A stretch of DNA of 64,000 bases from Heterobasidion occidentale (taxonomy: Eukaryota > Basidiomycota > Agaricomycetes > Russulales > Bondarzewiaceae). The position numbers were made by a program, and so were the translations under genes. The notes beneath the pieces were generated by a model. It searched no databases. It saw nothing but the letters and a program-made list of their open reading frames with translations, and had not been told where the DNA came from. This document shows, one piece after another, positions 1-10,634 of the stretch. The stretch is taken from contig JBCAQO010000010.1 of assembly GCA_039111635.1 (NCBI GenBank), positions 1,550,001 to 1,614,000 on the forward strand, given 5' to 3'. Every line of letters begins with the position of its first letter. The stretch's first letter is position 1.

Positions 1-611
1 CATGACAAGTCGCTAGTCGTTTGGCTGCGATGGTGGACGCAGCCCGCCACGTCGCTTTGTACCTCGGTGGACGCGCAATGTGAACAGTGGACCGTGATAC
101 CCTAACCGGAAATGTCAAATGTCAGTGGTGCAAGGCCACCGATGGCCGGTAACGCGAGTGGATCCAAGCGGAGCCACCCGTCGTGGCGCTCAGTGTAGAG
201 ACGAGACAAAAGCAAAGCATTGGACTCAACAGCGCGCTCGCGATCATGATGACCATGTGTTCGGGGCACCTCCTGCCAGTCCATGAAAGCTATATAATCG
301 AGATTCAGTGCAAAGAGGATCGTTAGATGGTCCCGAATGCAAAAGATGAAACAAAGCCACAAGTCTAAGCGCAAGGATTACTGGAGGCCCCCGTGCACGC
401 TTCTCTAAAGAGTGTTTTCATTATACCATTCAGCAAGGATCATAATCGTCTCTGTACGATGACATTCATGGTCGATATGGCTGCATTCCACCGCTGTCTG
501 ATAGTATCTCAAGTTTCCACATATTCCTTCCGTCCGATTCAGAGTCCTCGCGTGCGCGCTTTGATTTTCGTTCCCTGGTGCACTTTGTCGGAGCTCGATA
601 AGCAATGTGGA
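1..611. other. 3' flank of the PNP gene, no gene recognised
   Basis: No domain or family was recognised on either strand. The longest open frame here (minus strand, 102-374) starts at TTG rather than ATG and resembles nothing I know. It could be an exon of a gene lying mostly outside the window, but there is no supporting evidence. Confidence 0.4.
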
Positions 612-1878
612 CTACGCGGCAGGAAGCGTAGCGATGATCTGAGCGACGAGATTCTTCATCACGTCGGCCTTGAGCTTGCCGATCTCGAGCACCTCTTCGT
701 GGGACACCGTAGGCGTTTGCGGGCGCTCGATAGACGTGCCGGCAAGCTGCAGTGAATAGAGCATCGCGTCAAAGCACCTGTTAGGCCGGAATGTACGAGT
801 CAGCGGTGATGGTCGAGCGCACCTCCGCGTCGACCTCCTCCCTGATGCTCCTGTACCCGTCGGGTATGACGACCTTGTTCGTGACCAGGCTCAGCACGAG
901 CACGTTCAGGCCCTCGTCGCGCGCGGCGACGACCTCCGGCACGGTGCTCATGCCCACAACGTCGGCGCCCGCGGCGCGCAGGAAGCGGCCCTCTGCAGGC
1001 GTTTCGTACGTCGGGCCGCTCACCCACGCGTAGGTGCCCTCCGCGAGCGCCGAGCGCTCGAGCTGTAGGGCGTGCGCGGCGCGGAAGGCTGCAAGGCGCA
1101 GCGGGCGCGAATAGGCGGAGGAGAGGGGGAGGAAGCGGAGGTGCGAGGGAGAGGTGGGGGGGCCGATGAGGGGGTTGAGGCCTGTCATTAGAGGAAGGGC
1201 GATATGATCGTGGATGACGACAACTGGGAACAGAGAGTAAGCGATATGATAATTTGTGCGGCTCGTGTAGGATAGAGCAGGAAAAGAAAGGGAAGAAACG
1301 CACTAGTCCCGACGGCGAGAGAAGGGTTGAGTGAGCCGGCAGCATTAGTGACTGAGAAACGTAAATGACAATGGGATTCAGCTACTCAGAAATATTTGAG
1401 GAATACGACGCACTGATTATATCCTTGACGCCGAGCTGCGCCATGAGTCGGATGGGATAGCCGACCGCTGATAGCGCATGTCCCTCATACGGGTGAAGCT
1501 ATCTAGTAAGAGATTAGAACAGTCAGGGCATTAGGATGCAGTATACGATCGCATACACGTCCAAGCATCGCGACGACCGGCACGCCCTCGCCCTCGCCCA
1601 CGAGGCCAAACGCGAGGATGCTCTTATGACCAGGAACTGTGCGTCCATGCAGCACCAAGGAGAATTAGTAATACATTACCATTTAACGAGAAACAAGGCG
1701 CACCCGTGCTTGTCGCGAAGCCTGCCAATGCAGAGTACGGCACCTCAACGCTCTCGCGCAGGCTCGATGCGAGCGTGCTGAGGCCCGAGCCGCACACGAT
1801 CCCGACGCGTGGGGCTAGGAGGCGCGGGGGGAGTAGCTTGGAGAGGGCGTCGATGTTGGATGCGAAGCGATCTGCCAT
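612..1878 (-). CDS. Purine nucleoside phosphorylase
   Basis: Trimeric-type purine nucleoside phosphorylase, which splits purine nucleosides with phosphate into base and ribose-1-phosphate in the cytosolic purine salvage pathway. Six exons join by GT-AG introns: complement(612..746, 823..1223, 1304..1351, 1414..1498, 1557..1636, 1704..1878). That is 924 nt, or 307 residues, the usual length for the family. Visible family motifs in order are GIVCGSGLS (phosphate-binding loop), VPGHKS, LHPYEGH (active-site His/Glu region), NAAGSLNPS, VSGPTYETPAEGR (purine-binding Glu) and SLVTNKV (Asn that contacts the base). The C-terminus carries TVSHEEVLEIG, typical of PNP. The ATG at 1878 gives a conventional N-terminus of about 20 residues before the phosphate loop. 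Introns are 58-80 nt. Frame and motifs are intact, so it should be functional. Confidence 0.93.
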
Positions 1879-4020
1879 TGTCTGTGCCGACGATGGTACT
1901 CAGATACTAGCACTCAGATATTTGTCGACGACAGACTAGAGTAATTGCAGGTGACTCAGAGTCGCGGTCACGTGATGTGTTCGCGCAAAGCCCTCGCGTA
2001 CCCTCCTCCCGCGTGGCCATCCTTCTTGACCCCACGAAGTCATGTGCCACTGGCGTCCAGTCCCGGATCGAGCTTGGTATCCTGCTCTCCTTCGGGGACG
2101 CCGGCCAAATCGACCTGCTCCTTGCATGTGAAAGGAGGAGGATCAGTGGAGGCGGTGCTCTATGTATCTGGAGTAGCAGATCGGCGGCGCTGGTAATGCC
2201 TCCTTCTGCGCGTCGCCGGTGAAACCGTTGTTAATTTGCACAGGAATCTGTAGAGGCTGGTAGTTGACGTGATCGGTCGTAGAGTCGCGACACACACTGA
2301 GAAGGGGATCCCAATTAGGACGCTATAGTTTGGGCATGAGATTCGCACAGACGACGTTGGCGTTGGACGGGAGGCCAATGGGGCGGTGAGGATCCGGGGT
2401 GTGAGGCAGCGCGAAACAGATCTGCGGCTATCAAGGTGGGGGAGAGAGATGTGATGGACGATCCTGTCGTGGAGGTAATAACTCAGCGCTCAGTGCGCTT
2501 TCTCACGGCGATCCTCCGTCGCGGCCGGCGGGGAGAACCGAGCACGCGCCAGGCCCATAGCAAGCAGCCGCGCGAAGACGAAGCTCTCGTGCTTCTGGCC
2601 CTCCCGTTCACTCCTTGCCAGCTCGCTCACCGTCGCTCCTCTCAATCTCTCTCTGTCTTGCCCTCTCCACCTCTCTTCACCCCGTGGCCAAGAGACGGAG
2701 AACCGTCAAGTCATTCATTGGAGCGACCCTGAACTTTCTGCGCATCGCTAGCGACAGTGTCAGTTTTGCATTTCCTGGTAGCTTGGACGAGCTGGTCCGT
2801 TTTTTCATCCTTTGCAACCGGTGAGCTATCCTCTCTTCTTTTTTAACTGCCCTGGATGCTGCCAGTGGTCCTCCTGCCATCCTTGTGCGGTTATATGGTC
2901 ATATGAACTGCCCATTATACGATCAGGGCCTCTTTCCACTCGGTTTCCGCATATATGCGCACCTTTTACTTGTTGCGAGTGTTCATGAACGCTCGCTTCT
3001 ATATTATCCTCGAATTCGATAATACCTCGCATGTCCTTCAATGTCCTATTAAAAGTGCGGCCGCTGACCACATCCGTCTACAGCCGCTTGGTCTAGGTCT
3101 AGTTGGCTGATTTATTCCTGTTGGTCTCTGTGACGTCTCGTTTCTCTCAACTGGTGAGCTCCTGAACTTTGTCTTCTCAGTCTTCATCATGCCATGTATG
3201 CGCGCGCATATATGCTCTTGCTCGCGTGAGGGGTCGCTTGGCGCGAGGGGTCGGCACATTTCGATGTTGCAAGCAGTCAGCTCCACGTTTGTGTCATCGC
3301 ATGTGGTGTTGCCAAGCGTCGCTTGTATGCGCTCTCGTCCCCCGAGGCGCGGTCTCTATGCCGTGTCACATATGGGTGCAATGCTCTGCTTGTTCCACAC
3401 ACCCATGCTGCGACCAGGACGGAGCTTCGCCTCCGTGAACCTGTGCGACGAGTTGCTATCGTCGCGCTCGTTCGAGGCAGCTTGTGAGACAATGTGCGCT
3501 CATCAAATGCTAGCAGAGCATGTCTGTTCGAGAAAGTCTCAAGTGGAGCATACACCGTGACCAGTCTTGTATTGCGTCATATTCGTATATCTTTAATTGC
3601 TTCTTTTCTTCTCGTGGCTGTTCATATGGGCTCTGACTGCGTTTCCGTCCAGTTGAACTCCTGCTCGTTGTTGTCGAAGTCGCCTACATCGTAACATTTG
3701 ATCAAAACTCCTCTTGGGATCCCTCATTATCCTCGGGAGGAGCTCGAAACCTCGTTTTGATTGGTAAATGTCTCTTGATATGTGGACTATATGTGTTCTG
3801 ATACGCATACTTTGCTCCTCAGTCACTCTGTCGGGCTGACCTTTCATCCATCTGCGCCTTGTGCTACTTATCTGATACTCCATATATTCACTTAATCTTA
3901 ATATTTCTCTCTCCCTTTGCTCGCTCACCGCCCGACATGCTCATCCGCGTCATCCCGCTCCCCCCGTTCCCGACCATCCTTTTCACCATTACCTTCCCTA
4001 ATCTGACTCGTGACCTCCCG
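1879..4020. other. Divergent intergenic region
   Basis: This is the shared upstream region of the leftward PNP gene and the rightward unknown gene. It holds pyrimidine-rich tracts on the plus strand, for example about 2640-2690 and 3895-3960, as is common in basidiomycete promoters and leaders. Open frames here are short, overlap on both strands and resemble no family I recognise. Confidence 0.5.
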
Positions 4021-5792
4021 ATGCCGCCGTACTGGGACGCGCAGCTCCAGCGCCTCGCAGCGGAGGACCTCGAGATCCCGCACTCGATTCATTCGCTTGA
4101 CAAGGCGGCGTGGATCGCCGCCCTGCTGCAGGAGGTCACATTTGACATGACCTCGCTCACCGTCTCTGCGCTGTTCATCGACCACAGCGTTGAGGAGTGG
4201 CCCTTGATGGGCCGTGAGTGCGTCAACGCGCTTGAGAGTGTTCTCAGGGATGTGAACGACTCCGCGCTCGAGAGCGAGCAGGAGAGGGCAGACGCTCCCC
4301 CACCGACCCCACCGGCTCCATTGCCCCCGCCCGTACAAGCAAAACACTCGAAGCACAAGAAGCAGCGCTCTCTGCTCATGTCGCTCGTTGCGTGCGTGCC
4401 TTCTCTTGAACCTCAAGCTCTATGCGTCACTGACAGGCATACAGCTCACTCGTTCCTTCGTGCGCCTCATTCCCTCCGACGCCACCTCCGAGCCAAACCA
4501 TACCGGCCCTGTCTCCCGCACCTAGTGCGCCCTCTGTGCCTTCACTGTCTGCGCGTGTTCTGCGTCGCCGTGCACGCTCGACTCTCGTTGATGCATATCG
4601 CCACTACGTCCTCACTGAGCTTAAGACCCGCCTTCATCCCGGCGGCTTCAGCCCTTGGATCGTCAGTAGCATGCTACGTCGTGCAACAGAGAAGATGACC
4701 TGGATTGTCCAGCAAGCGGGCGGGATCGTTCCCGACCTGAGGGACTACTCCCATTTCTCTTCGGACGACCAGCGTTCGTCACCAGCGCCGACACTCATGC
4801 CGCCGCCCCTGGACGACGAGGACGATGATGGCGACCTCCGCTCTCTTGCGGATACGAACAGCACCGATACCGACGGCTCTTCGGTGCATACGCCGACGAA
4901 CACCGTCGCTGTCCGGTCCCACCGTCCCGGCTATGACTGTAACGTGCCGCGTTCGCCATCCCCGCAGGCGTTTTCCCGCGAAGATCTTGAGATGTACGCC
5001 GCGCTGTCGAACCAGACGCTACACCTACGGCGCCTGCTCGTACATATGGAGGTCGTGCAGAAGAACCTCGCCCTGGAGGAGCGCCAGCTGCACTCGGTCC
5101 TTGAGATCAAGTCGAAGCGCCGCGCTTGGTCAAACGCACGCTATCAGGGCCGCTCAGAGGTCAAGCACGTCGGACTGTCGACGCCGTTCCGTAGCTCCCC
5201 GCTTGCGCGCTTCGCGCCCATCACACGCGAGACCCTGCGCGTGCCGTGCGGTGGAGGGTTCCTATCCGTGCGCACGATGGATTATGATGTCGCGTGCCTG
5301 TTCCCCGTGTCGGAGACGGATGAGGAGGGTGAGGAGCAGGATCTTGAGTCGGGGCTGTACACACCCACGTCTGTACCGTCATCGCCAAGCTCGGCAGGCT
5401 GGGGCGACATGGTCGAGACGCAGAGCGCCGCGCTTGAGCCACCGCGCATCCGTACACGCACACGCAGCATTCACCGGCTGCAGGCGCTTGACCTCGACCC
5501 GACGCTGTCCCCGGACCCGCCAATCCTCCTCGTTCCTCCGCCGTCGCCCGCGAGCCCGTGCCCGTCATCAGTTGTGCACACGATCCCTGCGTATGTCGCC
5601 GCACCAGTCCCGGTACCCGCGCACCATCACAAGGCGATGTTCGACGAGTTTGGAGTTGGAATTGTGGACGGAGACGAAACGAGAACGACGGAGTTTACGC
5701 TGTCGATGGACGTGCAGTTTAAGCCGACATCTCGGACGTTTGAGTATGAAAGGGACGAATGGCTGCCGGGCGTCGTCGTTGATTGTCGGTGA
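4021..5792 (+). CDS. Conserved basidiomycete protein of unknown function
   Basis: Two exons, 4021..4391 and 4445..5792, joined across a 53-nt intron with donor GTGCGT and acceptor ACAG. Together they make 572 residues. The N-terminal part (about residues 1-125) looks folded and has a long helical feel. A proline-rich linker follows, then a compact segment with DAYRHYVLTELKTRL and GFSPWIVSSMLRRATEKM that looks like a conserved helical module. The remaining 350 residues are acidic, Ser/Pro/Thr-rich and probably disordered. No enzyme motif, signal peptide or membrane span is visible. The start is uncertain: an in-frame ATG at 3937 would add a hydrophobic 28-residue extension, but the 4021 ATG gives a cleaner N-terminus. 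The protein is likely intracellular, and I do not assign a function. Confidence 0.72.
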
Positions 5793-7798
5793 GGTGCTCC
5801 GCGGAAGGCGATTGCGTGCTGCAGGCTATGTACTCCTCGGCTTTCTCGCGCTGCTGCTTCCGTTCGGTGGGGGTCTGGTGTTCTCTGTCTGGTCCCCGGT
5901 CCCTTTTTGACGGTTCTCCTCCATTCCTGTTGTCGGCCTGTTCGATTTCGACTCTTCGGTTCCTCGGTCCCTGCGCGCACGAACGTCGTCCACCGCACAT
6001 GCATACACGCACGCGTGCCTGTTCAAACGGCCCCGACCATTCATCTTAGTCTTGATCTGCCCCTATGCTTGCTCTTCCTTCCTTCACTCATCCTCCATCG
6101 CATAAGCTTAAGTCTACTCGCCATGCTTGCCTTGCCTTTACTGTCCGTCCGTCCATTCATATCCACTCATTCCCACCCCATACAACAATTCTTCATTCAT
6201 ACCATATCAATCCAATCCATCCATGATAGATCCACTCCTCACGCCTCACGCCCCGCATATATCTCGCAACGCAATCTCTTGGACCCCCCTACATTCAATT
6301 CGTGTTTTTAAACATCGTGCACTCCGCATCCCATCCCGTTCCATTATCACTTATCTTTGTATATCGAACATCCTTCGCTCACACCTCTGCCACGAACCGT
6401 CACGCTGCTGTCATTTTAGGCGGCGGCGGGACTCCCTGACGGTTGTTTCTTCCCCGTCTGGGACGTGCGGGCGTCTAATGCTAATGACCGCTTTGCTTCA
6501 CATGTACCTCGTAGCTTTCGATCCCTCGGCTTATCGTTTCCTCTGACCTTTTTTTTGGTCTCTCGCATTTGTTTTGTGACATCCGATCTCTTTTCTCGTG
6601 TTCATCGTGGATTTTCTTCCTGGACCCCTCGTTGCGGGTCGCTCCCGGTCATTGTGAAGGGGCCGTCTTTTTTTGGCCCCGTTGCCCGGTCAGTGTCGGT
6701 CAGTCGGTCGTGAATTAGTCATGATGTGTTCGTGCTGGTGGGTGGTTTACTGGTTGCTGCCTGTTCGTCGTGTAGTGCTATCTCGTTCAATTCGAATGTG
6801 TCGTTGGAAGTAGTCATAATATGAGATCTAAAATTTGAGGAACTGCATGCGAGACAGGGCAGGCATTTATGCATAAATGTTTGTGCAAAGTAAGCATTAT
6901 ACTAGTCGTACGCGCTTAAGTCAATCGGCTCTGCATCTGTCAGGGCCGTCATGAAAGTCGTATACTATGGTAGGTTAGAGCATCGCAGGGACAATGCAGC
7001 GCACAGACACAGACCCAGTCCACAACACTCCACTACTATAGATACATACAAGTACGTACACGTCTAGGTATGCGGCATGCCGCGTTAGACGTTAATGATA
7101 ACTAACAAACAAACAAACAGAGCATCGCAGAGTGCGGATGCTGATATTGATATACAACTAACTGAGAAAAACAAATCTCAGCTTCTCGACCAGTCTCATT
7201 TAGAACTCGGCCTCACAGCGACCTGGAGAGCCATCTTGGCCAAGGCGATGACATAGTGATTGAGAAGATTTCCACAGACCCTGAGTTCAGGGAAGGTATT
7301 TGTCTCAGCTGTTTATATCTCTTTCGGGAGTTCATGATCGTTCTGAAATCAACTCGGCCCACGTAGTGACCAGTTGATATATGCTGCAGAACGTTGCGAA
7401 CTCGTGATGGCCATCCGGCGAGAGGTCAGGACTTGTTGACGAATGCGGGGCGCGCTAACATTTTCGCAGGAACGCGGCGAGGACCATGTGCAGTGACTGA
7501 TCTGGATGACTTGTCAAAGCTTGTCAAGTGGCTTTAGTGCAAAAATACGGAGGCGGTGATGAGAGTTTCCCATAACAGTGATCCAAACATCCGAGACGTG
7601 GGAACATCCACTCACGACCAGAGGTATGTTACGTCCTTGTTCGGTCCGGACTAGTCGTTCGTTCCATACCCAGTCTGACACGCCGAATGTGAGCTATTCG
7701 TAGCACCACTACCATTACACCTGTCAACCATGGCATTATTAGGCGCGAAACATGCAGGCAGCTCTGTGCATACCTGAGTATCAACGCGCTGCTACATC
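5793..7798. other. Intergenic region, no gene called
   Basis: The left half is pyrimidine-rich 3' flank of the preceding gene. An (AAAC)4 microsatellite lies at about 7104-7120. A minus-strand frame ending near 7189 looks weakly like a protein C-terminus and is described in the findings. Nothing else was recognised. Confidence 0.45.
7104..7120 (+). repeat. (AAAC)n microsatellite
   Basis: Four tandem copies of a 4-base AAAC-type unit, directly visible in the sequence. It lies in non-coding DNA. Confidence 0.8.
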
Positions 7799-8911
7799 AT
7801 GACGTCGCATCAGACTCTCCTCCAGCTCGACCCGAACCTCTTCAGACCAAAGCCCGACGAGTTGAAATTTTTCAAGAGACGACTAGAATTCAGAGCGAGG
7901 ATGAGCTTCGGCTGCATATACTGGCTGTGCAGAAAGATGCATATGAGGCAAGCTGTCTAAATGAGCATGTCGCGTCAGACCCAAAGAATGAATGTGCATT
8001 GTTGTGTTTCAGGTGTTTCCGTACAGCTCAATCCGGTCTTTCACCTTTACACGGTGCGTGATGGTGCGATTCCCGATATCAAGGAAACCAAGCAGTATTA
8101 GGTTGACCATTTCTCGCCTGCCCGGTTACGAGCACGTCCTGGCCATGGGAAAACAGAGCAATTGCGGCATTCTGTTGGATGTAGGTTGCTGTTGTAGGTA
8201 GATCCGTTGTCATCGTGAAATGCCCCACTGATTCGCGACGAAAGTTGGCGTAGATACCCGCAAGGTCACTTGCGACGGTTGGCCAGAGCAGCAGGTCGTT
8301 GCAACAGATATCGAACCTAGTAAGGAATTGAAAGTTCGAGATCAGCAAGCTTTTTCACATGCTAAACCTTTTCAGAATTCTGGTCGTTGGGACACGAATT
8401 GTTCAGATCGACAGATACAACATTCGCGGTCCCATTCCTCCCTGGCGACCTTTTCGACGCGAACCATCTGGGTGTTTCATCTCCGGCGCACAGCCCACCG
8501 GATACCCCCTGCCCACCCCTCCGCGATCTCACATCACTCGACCCGCTCCGTCACCACGTGACCGTTATTCACGCTTCCGCGCTCTTCCATCTGTTCTCCC
8601 GAGATCAGCAGCTCGTCCTCGCGCGCGTGCTAGCCGGACTGCTCTCCCCCATGCCGGGGTCGTGCATTCTCGGCTGGAACACGGGCAGCGACGAGGCCGG
8701 TGTCATCGAATTCGAGGGTGGGGTGTCGCACCCGAAGCAGTATTGCCATTCGCCGGAGTCGTGGACTGAGATGTGGGATGGCGTGGTGTTTCGGCGGGGC
8801 ACGGTGACGGTGCAGGCGAGTAACGTGGAGTTCGAGGAAAGCGTCGGGCTGAAGTTGAAGGGCAGAGCTGTGCTGAAGAAAATGGAGTGGATTGTGACTA
8901 GAGTCTCGTAA
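7799..8911 (+). pseudogene. SAM-dependent methyltransferase-like gene with an apparent one-base frame break
   Basis: Matches a basidiomycete family of SAM-dependent methyltransferases often found near secondary-metabolite genes. Exons 7799..7947, 8013..8053, 8102..8193, 8245..8319 and 8376..8911 total 893 nt, one base short of a full frame. Family landmarks are LDPNLFRPKPDELKFFK at the start, SEDELRLHILAVQKDAYE, ISRLPGYEHVL, the glycine-rich SAM loop ILLDVGCCF, DGWPEQQVVATDIEP, LGHELFRST, FLPGDLFD, and ASALFHLF followed by LARVLAGLLSP. The first landmark is read in one frame and the rest in another; the switch falls at about 7875-7895. The ATG frame alone stops within the first intron. The first intron also starts with GC instead of GT. 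Exons 2 to 5 are clean, so either the break is recent or it is a sequence error. The substrate is unknown and no tailoring cluster surrounds it. Confidence 0.72.
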
Positions 8912-10117
8912 AGTCGAGGAAGCGCAGACGTCGCGGAATTTTTATCGATGGCCGAGGATAGAGTTTTCAGAGCGCGAAAAATGTCATCATTATGGGCTTC
9001 TACTGGAGATCGTTCGGTCGAGTGTGAGCGTCTTTTCAAAACCTCCTGTCTCCAGCGCGCAGTGAGGGCGACCCCTGACTCCCACGCGATAGAGGTGATT
9101 GGACTCGACACGAGGATGACAGCTACCAGATAGCCCATCCTTATAGAGCTTGCGGGTTGATGGGCTGTAAGCGATGAGGGTAGATGGAGGATGAATCACG
9201 GCCACTGTCAGTAATGGCTCAGGCATATTTGAAGGCTGAGAACGTCCTGGCCTTATGTGGAAGTTTGTTGAAGGATGTCGAATGATGACCCGAGTGAGAG
9301 ACCAATGACAGGTCACACAAGACATTTTTGACCCAGACATCCTGGAGAAACGAGTTCTACATGAGGCCCTGCAAGACTCCTGAAGCTCCCGACAGCACGC
9401 GGTATCGCTCGTAGTTGGGGCACGTAGAGAAACTTGAAGCTCAGAGTTCAAGTCGTGTTGCCAGAACGAGGCTTGAAAATCATTCGAGTGGATCTCCGCT
9501 CCGTGAATCACTAGTAGAAGATCACAGCGATCACAACCAGTCACCTCTTCAAGACCCTTATCGCAAGGCCCACCCCTAAAGACGCTCGTGGTGGGGCAGG
9601 CTCACAGGCGACATGAAGTCGGCAGGGACGTTTATGAAAGGGGTTCCACACAGGTAGCGATGCGGCCAGTGATTGAGCTGCTTAACGCCCCGAGTACGCT
9701 GCACCTGTCCTTACGTCATGAAATCGGCTGGGTGATATGCAGACGGGTAGAAAAAGGAACACTGCGTACCACATACGAAAGCATGCGGTTATAAGGCCGC
9801 AAACCCAAGGCAGAAATTCAGTTCGCACTGACTCGATGGGAGGAGCCTCCCGGGCGGAAGCAAGTTCTCATCTCGGTATTCCGCGAGCAGGCCCATAAAC
9901 CCCATCTTTAAGACCGTGTACACGAATACGATTTGATCGATGCATGAGCGCTGCGGTTTCGTGAGTGATGGGCTGGACAGCGACGTTGAGTTGCGGTGGA
10001 TGATGATTGGAAGAGGAGAGGATGGTTGGAGTTTCGTGTCACAGGCGCGGCCGGCCGATCATGCAAGCGCTTCTTGCACAGCATGGATTGCAAAGGGGCT
10101 GTCGGTGCACAGCTCGA
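8912..10117. other. Intergenic region, no gene called
   Basis: A minus-strand open frame of 184 codons (8990-9544) begins with GTG, has irregular composition and resembles no family I know. I treat it as chance. Nothing else was recognised before the TATA-like site at about 10118. Confidence 0.4.
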
Positions 10118-10131
10118 AGAATATATATACG
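10118..10131 (+). promoter_or_regulatory. TATA-like element upstream of the CaM-kinase gene
   Basis: An ATATATATACGT stretch lies in otherwise mixed-composition DNA. A pyrimidine-rich patch (about 10150-10172) follows within 60 bp, and the next ATG is at 10185. The arrangement fits a core promoter for the mRNA that carries the kinase. Confidence 0.45.
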
Positions 10132-10184
10132 TAGCACGCCTCGGACGGCGCTAGCACCCTTTCCTCCTCCTCTTCAACCTACAT

Positions 10185-10634
10185 ATGGGCAACAACCACA
10201 GCCAGCAGCAGCTCTCGTCACGCCGACATCGCTTCTCCCGCAGAGTCAAAGAAGACTCCAGCTACACCGCCAGCTCGTCGAGCTCGTCGTCGCGGCACGC
10301 GCGCGCAGCAAGCACCGGAGGGCGACAGAGCACTGAGAGAGCAGTGCAAGCAGAGGAGGCAGACAGTCAGGGCCACAAGGGCAGTACAGAGTCTGTGCCC
10401 CGGCCGGAATTGCCGAATGCGGATTTGGGCGCCGCCGAAGCCGTCAGTGATATAGGTCCAATTCGTATTGTTGCAGCTATACTTAGCAGCATCAATCCCC
10501 ACTCCTTTGCGACCTCTCCTCTTCACTCCCTTTTATCCCCCATCCAAGTCAAAACAGCACACAGGCATGCCTACAGCGCCAGCGACGGTTCCTTGTCAGG
10601 TAATTTCGCTCGAACGTACTGCTGGCGTCCTTAG
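10185..10634 (+). other. ATG-initiated ORF overlapping the kinase start codon (possible uORF or small gene)
   Basis: 149 codons begin at a true ATG about 55 bp after the TATA-like element. The first residues are MGNNHS, which fits the N-myristoylation rule (Gly2 and Ser6). Then come a Gln run, Arg-rich segments and a polyserine stretch at about residues 29-36. It runs past the kinase ATG at 10567 in a different frame and stops at 10634, inside the first kinase intron. The composition is low-complexity. It could be an overlapping upstream ORF that reduces kinase translation, a small myristoylated protein, or chance. No homologue is recognised. Confidence 0.3.

Noticed and set aside
8990..9544. 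Minus-strand open frame of 184 codons
   Set aside because: It starts at GTG, has no recognisable motif, uneven composition and no supporting splice sites. Chance is more likely.
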